Positions 38,401 through 45,455 are shown, numbered from the stretch's first letter. The stretch is DNA of 58,833 nt from JANPJV01 sp031425695 (GCA_031425695.1 JANPJV010000060.1:1-58833); one strand, 5' to 3'. The notes: generated by a model from the letters alone, not told the origin. Translations and numbers: made by a program.

Positions 38401-41107
38401 CGCGACCGCAATCGCCACCAGTGACGCCCTGCTCACCGTCGGTGCGCTGATCTCGACGCCACCCGCCTTGCTCGATGGCGAGCTTTCCAGTGCGGATGCC
38501 GGGCTGCGCTACGGCACCGATCCGGTCGCCCTCGCAGCGACGAATATCGGGCTCGCCGGCGCACTGCGCCCCGGTGCCGAGCTGGTCCATCCCAACGATC
38601 CCACCCGCAAGCAGATCACCGTCGCCCAGGACAGTTGGAACGCCGTGCTGGCGCGCTTCGCCGACGAAGGGAACCACGTCGATCTCGCCGCCCTGGTCGA
38701 GTGCAATCGCACGGTCGTCGTCTATGCCGATCGCGCGCGCCTGCTGCTGCCGGTCGCGCCGATCAGCGTCGATCTGCCGCTGTCATCAGTCAACCGCGTG
38801 CATCCGATCTTCGCGCTGCAGGTCGCGCTGGTTTCGACTCGTCCGCAGGCGCTAATCGATCCGGCCTTTGCCGATTCCGCGGTCGAGCGCGTGACCAGCG
38901 CGCTGCAGCCGGCCGGCGGCGACGCCGATGCCGATTCGCGCCTCGCGCTGGCCACTGCCCTGCGCGCTGCGCTGCCGGAGCTGCGCCTCGCCAGCGGCCG
39001 CGCACCCGACAACGACGCCGAACTGTGGCTCGTCGATTTCAGCAGCAATGGCATTGCCAAGGTCGACGTCACGGCGCAGGCGCCGGGACGTGACGGTGCG
39101 CTGTGGCCGCGCTTTTACGCGCTGCGTCCGCTCTACCCGACGCTGATTTCGCGAGTCGGCGTCACTGTGCCGATGGTAAATAGCGACGGCACGATCAGTG
39201 ATTCGCCGGCGCTCAATGACTTCGTCGGCATCGATGTCGAGACCTGGGCGCGCCGCTATCTGTCCGACGTCGACCGGCTGCTCAGCGGGCCCTTCGCCAG
39301 CCTGCTGCAGCGGCATGCGCCGGCCGCGCTCACCCAGGCGCTCGCCGCCAAGCGCCTGTTGATCGGCAGCGACGGCGGGCCGATCTCCGGGGCCACCGGC
39401 GTGGCTGCCGGCCTGGCGCCAGTGCTCGCTTTGCAGTCGGTCACGCCGTCAGGCGCGCGCAGGAATGCCGCGATCACCCTGGCGCAGGCGCTCGGCGCCA
39501 ATCTCTCCAGCGCCTACGCATCCGCGGGCCTGGTCCAGTACGACACCGCCGTCGATTCCAACTGGACGCGCGTCCCGGGGACGCCCGGCGCGCGCCTGTA
39601 CGGCGACGGCATGCCCGATCCGGCCAGCCCGGTCGCGTACACGCTGACCAGTGCGCGCGTCGACCTGACCCTCGCCAGCAGCACCGCCGAATTCATCCTC
39701 GGCCTCGACCGGCCCGCCGAGCACAAGTCGATCGCTTTTGCGCCCGGTTTCCGGCCTACGCACCTCGAATGGAACATCCAGACGCTGCCACTCGACGGCA
39801 ATGCGGGCTATGTCTCGTCCAATTGGCTGACCTTCATTCCGGCCTTCACTGCCGAGGTCTTGCCGGCCGCGGTCAAGCTCGAACTCGGCAGCAGCGAGGC
39901 GCCGATTCCCTTGCGTGCCTTCCCCGCCCTGCCCTCGGTGCAGGCGCAGAGCGCCGGGCCCAGTCATCCCGACAGCACGAAGCTCGATGAGCTCGGTCAG
40001 TGGACGTACGGGTTCGCCTATCGCCACGAACACGCCGCGCAGGACGAGCTGGTCGTCAACCTGACATTCAACCTGCCAAACTCGAGTGGTCGCGCGAATG
40101 CGGTCGCCGGGGTCGACGTCGCCACCAGCCTCGCCTGCTACCAGACCGTCAACGACACCCTGTTCGGGCTTCTCACTGGCGCCACGCTCGCCAATGCCGC
40201 CGCCAGTCTTGCCAAGCTCATGCACGACGTGGCGGCGGCATGGACCGGTCATTTCGGACGCGTGGATGCGGCACGCGCCAACAAGCTCGTTGGGGCGGTC
40301 GCGGGAAGTTTCTGGCTGGATGTGCAGCTCGAATATGGCGGCTCCGGCGACATCGTTTCGATCCGACTCACGCGCCTGCCCGACCCGGGACAACCCGGCA
40401 GCGCCCCGACCGCGCCCGGCCCCGACGGAGCCTGGCCGGTGCTGCGCTACCACGCGCCCGATGGCAGCGATCATGAGCTCATCGGCGATCCCGTTGAGCC
40501 CGGTGCGCTCGATCGCCGCTACCAGTTCAAGGACGGCCCGCGGCCGGCAGCGCAATGGGCGCAGGTCGAGTTGCGCTATGAGAATTTGCAGATTCGTTCT
40601 TGGCAGAACGCCACCGGTAGCGTCGCAGTCGTCCGCAACCGCTCGCTGGTCAGCGGCCTCCAGACCGACCTCGATTTCGTCTACGCCAGCGCCCGCGTCC
40701 AGGCTGCCGACCTGACCACGCCACTACTGCGCTGGACCAATGCCGTCGAAATCGGCAAAGGCGCCGATCCCATCGCCGGCCTGGTCGCCGCGCTGAATAC
40801 GCTGTTCGGCAGCTCACCCGACGGGCAGCCGATCTCCCTCGCGATCGGCTATGGATACGAGCTCACCCCCGGCCTCGCACCCGGCAGCGGGCTGCGCACC
40901 GTCATTCCCGTCAGCCTGCTTCCCCGCCGCGAATGGTCCGCCACCATCGCCACCGCACTCACCGAATTCATCGACGATTGGCAGAAGACACGTACCCCTG
41001 CAACCACCGATGCCCTCTACCAATTCGGCCTCACCCTATATTCCGAACAGGCCCCAATTACCAGCCCGCCCCTGCTCACCATCGAGGAGGTCATCTGGCG
41101 TCTTTAA
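29459..41107 (+). CDS. 3882-residue giant protein: beta-rich N-terminus, degenerate LysM-like modules
   Basis: The protein has no signal peptide and no recognised catalytic domain. Residues 1-~1170 are beta-rich with alternating amphipathic strands, for example YGLSIALRGPKAGTFGGLDF and VIKVSVSLMIEAEAMVTFEA; I suspect a DUF6603-like region. From ~1490 to ~3080 there are repeated LysM-like modules: YHVRGNDTLDEVAIALGATF, VREGDSFSAVASRFGLAG, VQAGETLTML, VTSGETVATLQNRHSDAA, MQDGDSADSLVART, VAGDSFASVLGRL and VAQDSWNAVLARFADEG. They keep the G-D/E-T/S opening but vary after it. The C-terminal ~800 residues are unassigned. The ATG at 29459 has TTGGAG upstream; an in-frame TTG 12 bp earlier is less likely. 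Binding or scaffolding is inferred from the LysM likeness only. Confidence 0.85.
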   Translation: MTLTDVYDALKRYLDSGRIDLYAAAVAEPATLAGLREALDHYAIWSAFELTGANLQPPGSMIKLTDGKGSYGLGPEETRPAITATLEVTEEAGVFSFVLRFDFGAGRIGFATLFPDLLPDYEQLQANQSVEFARSYLYDLGLRVLRMAARNGTDSTVATNGLLDAEGILVKYKSLFPGWPLTITGSLSMPRAGRTDDPVAMSLTGIDKRVQIVFYNNQLTNVGLTLEAVRDLDPEVNLVTAVSSLELIGSLKFSTYDPVTLRVPLTSSGTTWRLIAELPAGLATIGNAISALAGLLGLQPDDLLRPIDFIGLDVFFLSTIEVAFAPPSGSFPLAETPIALASAAFTPTLRWLAITVRSDKTWTPPLPFVSIDRVGARWVVMWPDTASTSSVWGGSVFGGLSLGDSEQFDPVTGKPILFTLDVTALLPSFVVNGRLRQALTLPIGTALTRYVGSGTPPTPPGMSLTSFWFTADPNQRSFRAEAELNMDWALSPFRSIVFDLTGMSFFVDLSQSSVSAGLAASIRLDDQAAPNGLFPTISVGARAERAQGKTVWTFEGGLLPGAPLSLTRIAKRMLDVEVRDWPNFPEIRIDTLGFTVETGDQGYYAANGSASLLWSPKILDTDVRVAVTAGASVTKPTGGTASGTVAGSLALNRLAMSLSFDFGVPNPTWRFRVQFGEPWLELTTFTTQDQPPHRILTAQLGGVTLGSIIEYLVNLAAPTLGYRLDAPWDALNRVDLSRFLLSLDLTASSVTLSMNLPIDLGVMQISKLGLKYTRGAGLSGVELTLEGRFFGQQKALGWDVIRDPPPAVPGKGSLIDLYYLALGQRVRPQDQSPKTVRAFLDAMEKAMQPLPPGGNTPPPIGNGVEFAADSEWLIGLDIDLAETFRLGLLFNDPNLYGLSIALRGPKAGTFGGLDFQLLYKKISDTIGMFRIDLALPIAMRSFTFGPVGITLGTIALEVYTNGNFTIDFGYPWKRDFSRAFTLQYFPFIGRGGIYYGYLNGATSSRVPRITDGTFDPVIELGVGLAVGIGKEVVFGPLSGGAYVQIEVVFLGVFGWFNPTDHARDPAMYFWAQATAAIVGKVYGTVDFKVIKVSVSLMIEAEAMVTFEAYRAALFHIAVRVTAEAEIKILFIKISFSFKISLAFDFTAGSDSPTPWRVASGQGANLSRHARGTRLPSLRRSQQRRIAALAQTLARALQARGVLRAAGAYVLDFDPEAPIFAAGKQTLSLNLIPSFTLDGLPITWPGAAASDNREPNWRIALLLTAETGVDPGALDPAMRKVRQPTHALHTDSAEGEPAYLLCEAFLRWAIYAIVSADGTGASGLVTAAQMETLAEQLDLPETADRAFSLENLGKFFEHSLAWQIAGDPGGDTTVLDAMLLPLPPALNLAWDKPTPGSRILSDWQQIGADYIAGVAEYQQRFQPMQRDPASAPEATDDTLEAFATHAFRDYCLMLTKAAVKSARDTLTRAQVEISAPSSLAEIAARFPTVSVDYHVRGNDTLDEVAIALGATFEELRALNPGLAQALASAAPGSLIAVELGVAPALVALDNPDVKLTAGMRALGRVHANVREGDSFSAVASRFGLAGVAALATPGVLANVKLLGAGQPISSASTSYRFGADLAAGLGAAVFFARWYGTHGVTQADWYAQTLALWNAAALAGINPAGSIPAGTPLKVPNAYNDTAPPGMPNYTSLSGDTPLHIGAALALQQIYGSGSPADAPPGWLQFRNACSQNGRDINLPAALVAVQAGETLTMLGLRTLLHSRDDDVDAAALLGWLGSSPVLSPLALIEVDGAQVDSAKFASFSAISSALGLSLVEVGSALADTPGLLAASSADKVTLSISAVPVQRVDALVTDALAGNAVADLAGQVSRQTLSGLRLPAPVTEGGKIVAKGPLTAFVELTGQQIVGPEPGDDIEPGSGINLTVTGGAPWISFVGSTVTSGETVATLQNRHSDAAALNPGLIARAERNETLPAGLILRTGLVDELAYRYSAAELKARYPAPILALAPIEGPVALPLSALAPESFGLDHELILQTALPLALPGSQGALAGQPQLFPFPNGLRLLAHAGTPLEFEVIAGKPADSADGASSILPNATFGASVSVRIQRTESEPPLYTLIGSDADGREVLLDLVAHLGAGAVAYLAVVPDPAASDPVGLTIIDLTNAADAWLVRTNLSTASVPDDVSAAREKLRARVSASTTPLDSATLAAPAAFAQLLFEGSVVGGSGYFLSVTARDGGGLPASAFDSDGRAELRFIVLSSAAQQPAPGGRALEAFANCVLLAAGIDPSSQRLSVIATSDELGNAVATVPPGNAGFRMVLPNARPTALGAAAIDPTPTAQLFSLVDYTLGTPGAVFDAGIAGLPIYPQSERAPSWRAERAERRRRLRGEAPLAVDPNPDWIYEIVVPISRFAAGSAVPAVAGLPAPENDPYRGLGTAATRPDAQFAIGLRDVLGNASAAADAKTVAVNIGYTDPLLGPDGWPSTRLTYHVSGTAPDGRLGMRIDALPANLWPALSAPAGDAAIGARQQAERYQAIYYQWSQPKLELAASSSLFAADQPLSAGPAAAWSFAAAQYFNAATLAQASAVQPAATQSQLPGALVATYGMGLEHFAAANATAAARSILQDAALPMPAYVAMQDGDSADSLVARTPPGVLAPTAEALLNLDANSQRLPLRAGTLLASMARNATVAALDPTPSLAFYADQLGTTPGQLALDNTSQEILHAGFEFLIDGVALAVNYLPENGRLVRSFDEAVSAYADLGIHISSAELGEAVRDETSVLAVSSPLSSSHYQVPPPSAEHPFETLSDNGSGSSALQLAKLNTATRNLFDTGAMVYVGDFEQRQSVAPDDLATLFDWTQRFGTTPTQLLQRMDELAVPVPTASSLTVPGLLALPVSPSLRIGATVPATLQPQVLVARFEYGAGMLAPLAQFVTDNLGMPRLLNAGVRVEVSVGGKPHAVDTVAGDSFASVLGRLQAEDPVIDIALLATAIATSDALLTVGALISTPPALLDGELSSADAGLRYGTDPVALAATNIGLAGALRPGAELVHPNDPTRKQITVAQDSWNAVLARFADEGNHVDLAALVECNRTVVVYADRARLLLPVAPISVDLPLSSVNRVHPIFALQVALVSTRPQALIDPAFADSAVERVTSALQPAGGDADADSRLALATALRAALPELRLASGRAPDNDAELWLVDFSSNGIAKVDVTAQAPGRDGALWPRFYALRPLYPTLISRVGVTVPMVNSDGTISDSPALNDFVGIDVETWARRYLSDVDRLLSGPFASLLQRHAPAALTQALAAKRLLIGSDGGPISGATGVAAGLAPVLALQSVTPSGARRNAAITLAQALGANLSSAYASAGLVQYDTAVDSNWTRVPGTPGARLYGDGMPDPASPVAYTLTSARVDLTLASSTAEFILGLDRPAEHKSIAFAPGFRPTHLEWNIQTLPLDGNAGYVSSNWLTFIPAFTAEVLPAAVKLELGSSEAPIPLRAFPALPSVQAQSAGPSHPDSTKLDELGQWTYGFAYRHEHAAQDELVVNLTFNLPNSSGRANAVAGVDVATSLACYQTVNDTLFGLLTGATLANAAASLAKLMHDVAAAWTGHFGRVDAARANKLVGAVAGSFWLDVQLEYGGSGDIVSIRLTRLPDPGQPGSAPTAPGPDGAWPVLRYHAPDGSDHELIGDPVEPGALDRRYQFKDGPRPAAQWAQVELRYENLQIRSWQNATGSVAVVRNRSLVSGLQTDLDFVYASARVQAADLTTPLLRWTNAVEIGKGADPIAGLVAALNTLFGSSPDGQPISLAIGYGYELTPGLAPGSGLRTVIPVSLLPRREWSATIATALTEFIDDWQKTRTPATTDALYQFGLTLYSEQAPITSPPLLTIEEVIWRL

Positions 41108-41129
41108 ATTCTGCACCGTGAATAAATCC

Positions 41130-41148
41130 ACACGTTCGTGTATTTTTT
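41130..41148 (+). terminator. Weak hairpin plus T-run after the giant gene
   Basis: ACACG (41130-41134) and CGTGT (41137-41141) can pair, followed by ATTTTTT. The stem is short and the loop only two to four bases, so it may give partial attenuation before the 180-residue gene rather than full termination. Confidence 0.3.
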
Positions 41149-41229
41149 GTGGGGTCCAGATCGTGGCGACGGATGGACTCCTGAACTCGGTGATAACCGA
41201 GCCCATCAGCACCCGTCGAGGATCAAGCC

Positions 41230-41772
41230 ATGACCGATAACACCGTACCGCTGACTGTCATCAGCAATCCACTCACCCAATATTTCTGGTCGACGATCGC
41301 CATCGGCAACAACACGCTGACCCAGCAACCGCCCGCCGGCGGCCCAGGTTATTACTGGTTCGTGGTGATTGACCGCAGCACCCTCGCGGTGGTGTTCAAT
41401 CAAATGCAAAACGCGGGGAACGTCGTACCCGCGCTCAGCCAATTCAATACCAGCGATTACATCCTGATCGTAGCGACGATGGGCGTTGGGCTCGATCGGC
41501 AGCCACAGGGGCCACTGTTCGATTTTCTCGACATCAACGGCGGTGGGCAGGCATTGCGTCGACTGGAGCAGGTCGCGACCCAGATCGGCTGCGGCACGCT
41601 CGGGACTTTCGGATACACCTTGGTCGGCGTGCTCGGCAATCTCAATATCCCGGGTTTCGAGGCTGTTGCCTTGGCCAGCGCAACGGTCGGGCCCGTCCTG
41701 ACGGTCCAATTGATGCCGACGACGATTGCCGGCAAGACTGTCTACACGCCGGTCGAGCTGAGCAACGCCTGA
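41230..41772 (+). CDS. Small unknown protein downstream of the giant
   Basis: This 180-residue protein matches no family I recognise. It opens MTDNTVPLTVISNPLTQYFW and contains GYYWFVVIDRSTLAVVFNQM, SDYILIVATMGVGLDRQPQG and GGQALRRLEQVATQIGCGTL. It looks like a single soluble alpha/beta domain without signal peptide or membrane segment. The start has GTCGAGGATC upstream. A 122-bp gap with a weak hairpin separates it from the giant gene. Its size and place at the operon end are compatible with a partner or substrate of the large proteins, which is speculation. Confidence 0.75.
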   Translation: MTDNTVPLTVISNPLTQYFWSTIAIGNNTLTQQPPAGGPGYYWFVVIDRSTLAVVFNQMQNAGNVVPALSQFNTSDYILIVATMGVGLDRQPQGPLFDFLDINGGGQALRRLEQVATQIGCGTLGTFGYTLVGVLGNLNIPGFEAVALASATVGPVLTVQLMPTTIAGKTVYTPVELSNA

Positions 41773-41830
41773 GCGATCGGTCCGACAGGGTGCGGAAATG
41801 CGCCCGGTCGGGCCGGCGCATATTAACGGC

Positions 41831-43066
41831 ATGAATCTGCCGCATTTACTAATCCTCGGCTGGTACCGCCCCGGCACGGGATTCACGCGGGTTCTGGAGG
41901 CGCTCGCCGCGCGTTTGTCGCAGGGGTTTCGGATAACCTGGTTCGGCGTCGGCTATCGGGGCGACCCGGTATCGCTGTCCCACAATCTATTGCTGCAGCC
42001 GACCAATCTGCGCGGTGGAGATCTGGTCGGTGCCTATGCGGTGCGCGCGCGCTGGGACGAATTGCAGCCGGATGCCGTCCTGGCACTGAATGATCTTTGG
42101 TATCTCAAGCATTACAGCGAACAGCTGGGGCCGATTCGCGGAAGCGTACCGATGCTCGGCTACCTGCCACTCGACGGTCGCATCGGGCGTGCCGATGCGG
42201 TCGACGGGCTCGAGGGCTTCACGTCCCTGACGACCTATACGCATTCGGCGGCACGGGACCTCGAACAGGCGCTGCGGGCTTCCGGCAGCGCGCTTCGCGT
42301 AGCGGTTTCCGGCCACGGCGTCGATCTGGAAAGCTTTGCGCCTGCCCCAGATATCGTTGCCGCGGACTACGCCGTCGATGCACGCATGCTGCTCGCCCAG
42401 CGCTACTTCGAGTTAGCTGGACCCGCCTTTGTCGTGTTGAATGCAAGCCGGCCGGATCCGCGCAAGCGCATCGACCTGACGCTCGCTGGCTTCGCGGAAT
42501 TTGCGCGCGACAAACCGGCGAATGTGCGCCTGTGCCTGCATCAGGCGATTGCCGGCCACAGCTTCGTGGAGCCGTTGCGCGAACAGGCCCGCGCACTCGG
42601 TATCCATGAGCGCATTCTCTGGAGCCCGCACTCACCCGGCCCGCTCGAAGACGGCTGCCTGAATCAGCTTTACAACGCCTGCGCCGTGGGGATCAACACG
42701 GCGCTTGGCGAGGGCTTTGGGCTGGTGAGCTTCGAGCACGCGGCTACTGCGGCCGTACAACTGGTCCCGGACCTGCCGAGCTTGCGCGAGCTGTGGCAAG
42801 ACGGGGCGATCCTGCTCGGCCCGGTAAGCGACGTGCCTTTCCTGTCTTCGCCACTGATCATGGGTGAGGTCCCGATCGGGGCCATCGCACCTGCGCTGGA
42901 GCGCGTCTACGCAGACAACGCCGAGTACCGTCGACGCGCGCTTGGCGCCCTCCAGCGCGCCCGCTCCCCAGTGTTCTCGTGGGACGTCGTCGCGGAAGAG
43001 TTCGCCGACCTGTTGCGACAAAGCATGCGGCGCGGACGGGTTGAACACGCTTGCAAAGAATGCTGA
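41831..43066 (+). CDS. GT4-like glycosyltransferase
   Basis: This 411-residue GT-B glycosyltransferase is family 4-like. The C-terminal half carries VVLNASRPDPRKRIDLTLAGF and the EX7E motif GEGFGLVSFEH (E294, E302), which binds the nucleotide-sugar donor. The N-terminal HLLILGWYRPGTGFTRVLEA is the usual acceptor-domain glycine-rich start. It is cytoplasmic. I chose the ATG at 41831; an in-frame ATG at 41798 has a somewhat better ribosome site and adds 11 residues. It follows the 180-residue gene by 58 bp, so it could belong to the operon and glycosylate one of its products or a surface glycan. Confidence 0.88.
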   Translation: MNLPHLLILGWYRPGTGFTRVLEALAARLSQGFRITWFGVGYRGDPVSLSHNLLLQPTNLRGGDLVGAYAVRARWDELQPDAVLALNDLWYLKHYSEQLGPIRGSVPMLGYLPLDGRIGRADAVDGLEGFTSLTTYTHSAARDLEQALRASGSALRVAVSGHGVDLESFAPAPDIVAADYAVDARMLLAQRYFELAGPAFVVLNASRPDPRKRIDLTLAGFAEFARDKPANVRLCLHQAIAGHSFVEPLREQARALGIHERILWSPHSPGPLEDGCLNQLYNACAVGINTALGEGFGLVSFEHAATAAVQLVPDLPSLRELWQDGAILLGPVSDVPFLSSPLIMGEVPIGAIAPALERVYADNAEYRRRALGALQRARSPVFSWDVVAEEFADLLRQSMRRGRVEHACKEC

Positions 43067-43094
43067 CGTATGCGGAATGTGAGGATCATGCCCC

Positions 43095-43147
43095 TTCTCG
43101 ATTCACTTCGAGTAGATCATAGTGATGCTCGAGTGAAGCCGAGGGAA
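43095..43147 (+). promoter_or_regulatory. Inverted repeat overlapping ribosome site of a small ORF
   Basis: TTCTCGATTCACTTCGAG (43095-43112) pairs, with a one-base bulge, with CTCGAGTGAAGCCGAG (43128-43143). The right arm includes or abuts the GAGGGAA that would serve as ribosome site for the small ORF at 43153. It could hide that site, or be a dispersed palindrome. Confidence 0.4.
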
Positions 43148-43152
43148 TGTAT

Positions 43153-43359
43153 ATGGTTCGCATTTGTGCCTTTGCGGTGGTGCTGCTGATGCCGGCAATG
43201 CTCGGCTCGACCGGCAACTCATCCATTCCCATGCAGCCATCGATTGACCGGGTTGCGGTAGTCAAGGCGCCGCTGATGCGTGCGCGCGGCGCCGAAGCCG
43301 CCAGCCATCTGTCGCTGCCGGGACAGAAGAAGCGCAAGCCGGTGACTTTACTCGCGTAG
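43153..43359 (+). CDS. Possible small exported protein
   Basis: This 68-residue ORF starts MVRICAFAVVLLMPAMLG, a plausible signal peptide, and continues as a short basic, unstructured sequence ending QKKRKPVTLLA. GAGGGAA lies upstream. An ATG six bases earlier is also possible. The stop overlaps the edge of a large inverted repeat. No homologue is recognised, and the coding signal is modest, so this could be a chance frame. Confidence 0.4.
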   Translation: MVRICAFAVVLLMPAMLGSTGNSSIPMQPSIDRVAVVKAPLMRARGAEAASHLSLPGQKKRKPVTLLA

Positions 43360-43464
43360 CGTGGAGTGCCGCGAAAGCGGCTCTCCGCGGCTTCTTGCTA
43401 GCGTCCGAGTACCCCAAATAGTTTAAAAGCCGCGGAGAGCCGCTACGCGGCACTCCGCGCTACG
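43355..43464. repeat. Large near-perfect inverted repeat between convergent genes
   Basis: The left arm 43355-43393 and right arm 43427-43464 match as reverse complements at almost every base (CGTAGCG, GGAGTGCCGCG, GCGGCTCTCCGCGGCTT), with a 33-base loop. It lies between the small ORF and the oligomer-hydrolase gene and slightly overlaps both ends. It can act as a bidirectional terminator; its form also fits a MITE-like or REP-like element. Confidence 0.75.
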
Positions 43465-45349
43465 GCACCCGCAGCCGGTCGTTTTCCAACCTGATTGCAT
43501 CCAGGCCTGGGTCGCTGCGTACATCGCCTAGATGTGCCCGCGTCAATGCGTTGGTGCTGCCGTCTGCGCCCAGGCCGCGGCGCGCACTCCGGACCAGCTG
43601 GCTCGGTGCCGGCGCGGGCCCGCCGTCGAGGTGGGCCATCATCTGGTCCAGCCCCTGGTAAAAGTACGCGAGCAGCGGTACGTACCGCTCGCCGAAAGCC
43701 GGCTGTCCCAGGAAGGCGTCGAAATGCTGGGCGTGCTCGATCTCCCAGTAGCTGAGCTGGCGGGCGCCGTTGCGTAGTGCGCTCTCGACGTAAGGACGCG
43801 CAGTGGCGCCGACCGGGATCAGGCCGTCCTCGCGCCCGTGGATGATCAGGACCGGGCGATCCGGCAATTTCGCGCTCGCGCGCACGGCATTGATGCCAGC
43901 CGCAATGCGCTTGCCGAGCGCGCCTTTGCTCTCGTAGGCCTCGCGCATGCACCAGAGCGCGGCAAAGGCCGGGTCCTCGGTGGAGCCCGGCGGCGCAATC
44001 ACCTGGACGCCGGCGGTCGGGGCGATGCCCGATGCGTTGGCGAACCAGGCACCACGATCGGCCTCCGTCGCCGCCCGTGGCTTGCCGGCGGCATCGACCA
44101 GGGCGAACTGGTAACCGCAGATGCGCTCATCGACATGGGCGCGTGCATAGGACTGCAGATAAGTGACGCCAAGCGCACGCCAGAGGTCGGAGACGACATT
44201 GGTGGCATTGTTCGCGAGCGCGCCTTCCGTGAAGCCGAGGGCGCGCAGGCGCGCATGCGCTGAACGCGCCTGCGCCTGCAAGTTGGGGCCCTTCACCCAG
44301 CCTTTGGCCGCCAGGTTGGCGCAGCGTGCGGTGAACTCGGCGGTACGTGCGCCGAGGAATGCCGCCAGCGGCGTGGTGGCGTGCTGCGGCAACAGTTGCG
44401 CACAGGGGGCAAGCAACGCCGCCTGCAATGCGTAGTCGAGCAGTGTCGTGGCGTCGGGCGCGGAGATCTGCGGTGCCGCGGACACCACCGCATCGATCAG
44501 GCCATCCTCGTCCTCTTCGAGCGCGTGCAGCACCGCGCCGCCGCCATTGGAAATGCTCGCAGCAATGACGCGCGTATTGGCGGCATTGAAGCGTCGCCCT
44601 GGAAAGCGCTCTTCGAGCGCGAGCAGTGCGAAGCGCGCTGCCGACAGCGTCATGCGTCCCCAGTTGGCTTCGGGATGATCCTGCGAATGCGCGTGCTTGA
44701 TGGCGATGCCGCGCAATCCTGGCGGTGCGCCGGGACCCGCTTCCGGCTGGAAACCCGATTGCGGTCCGGCGCCGACGGGTTCGCCATCGAGCGCCAGGCC
44801 GATACCCGCATCGAGATCAAAAAACCCTGTGCCTGCGCCCTTGTCGGTGTAGACGACCGCGCAACCGCGACTCAATCCCCAGGCGCCGCTGGTGGCCATC
44901 GCGCCGTAGATACCGCGCGAACCCGATACCGGCGCGACGATCAGGCAGGGGCGCTCCGGATCGAACGAATCCGGGATATGCACCAGCACGCCATGCGGCG
45001 AAAACAACCCGACCTCGCCGAGCCAGGCACTGGTTTCGAAGCCCGGCACCGGCGCCAATGGCTTGCCATACACAGTCCCATAGCCGCCCTGCGCCGACAG
45101 GTCGGCAATCCCGCGCCAGTTGTTGTAGTACGCGAGCTGGCGCCGTCCGGCGGCGTCGTTGCCGACTTCCGGCGGCTTGATCGCCGTCAGCCCGGCCATC
45201 CCGAGCCCGGCAGTGAGCAAATCCGCCTGGTGTCCCGCCCGCTTTGCGAACGCGCGTTCCTTCGCTGGTGCCGGTGCGGGATCAGGCATGGCGGCACAGC
45301 CTCCGAGGATCAGAACCAGCAACAAAGTCGAGTGGCGCATGGGATACAT
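43460..45349 (-). CDS. 3-hydroxybutyrate oligomer hydrolase-like lipoprotein
   Basis: This 629-residue alpha/beta-hydrolase is of the D-3-hydroxybutyrate oligomer hydrolase family, which splits oligomers released from poly-3-hydroxybutyrate. The nucleophile region is VIAASISNGGGAVLHALEED, with S267 in SISNG as probable catalytic serine. PVLIIHGREDGLIPV carries the likely Asp region and EIEHAQHFDAF the His. The N-terminus LLLVLILGGCAAM has a lipobox with C18, so a lipoprotein outside the cytoplasm is likely. Length fits the family. A start at the fourth residue (45340) is equally possible. No phaC or phaZ gene is in the window. Confidence 0.85.
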   Translation of the reverse strand: MYPMRHSTLLLVLILGGCAAMPDPAPAPAKERAFAKRAGHQADLLTAGLGMAGLTAIKPPEVGNDAAGRRQLAYYNNWRGIADLSAQGGYGTVYGKPLAPVPGFETSAWLGEVGLFSPHGVLVHIPDSFDPERPCLIVAPVSGSRGIYGAMATSGAWGLSRGCAVVYTDKGAGTGFFDLDAGIGLALDGEPVGAGPQSGFQPEAGPGAPPGLRGIAIKHAHSQDHPEANWGRMTLSAARFALLALEERFPGRRFNAANTRVIAASISNGGGAVLHALEEDEDGLIDAVVSAAPQISAPDATTLLDYALQAALLAPCAQLLPQHATTPLAAFLGARTAEFTARCANLAAKGWVKGPNLQAQARSAHARLRALGFTEGALANNATNVVSDLWRALGVTYLQSYARAHVDERICGYQFALVDAAGKPRAATEADRGAWFANASGIAPTAGVQVIAPPGSTEDPAFAALWCMREAYESKGALGKRIAAGINAVRASAKLPDRPVLIIHGREDGLIPVGATARPYVESALRNGARQLSYWEIEHAQHFDAFLGQPAFGERYVPLLAYFYQGLDQMMAHLDGGPAPAPSQLVRSARRGLGADGSTNALTRAHLGDVRSDPGLDAIRLENDRLRVP

Positions 45350-45455
45350 CGCGATGACTGACCCTCGATCCTAGCGCGCGCTGAGCGCGGGGCGAAGTCG
45401 GACGAAGGGGCAAGACTCGCGCTTGGAGGGCACCAAAGCGAACGCAAAGATTTTC

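Noticed and set aside
29459..41107. Calling the giant a Tc-type toxin or a polyketide/nonribosomal synthetase because of its size
   Set aside because: No TcB/TcC-type Rhs/YD repeats, no TcA-like translocator features, and no adenylation, ketosynthase or carrier-protein motifs were seen.
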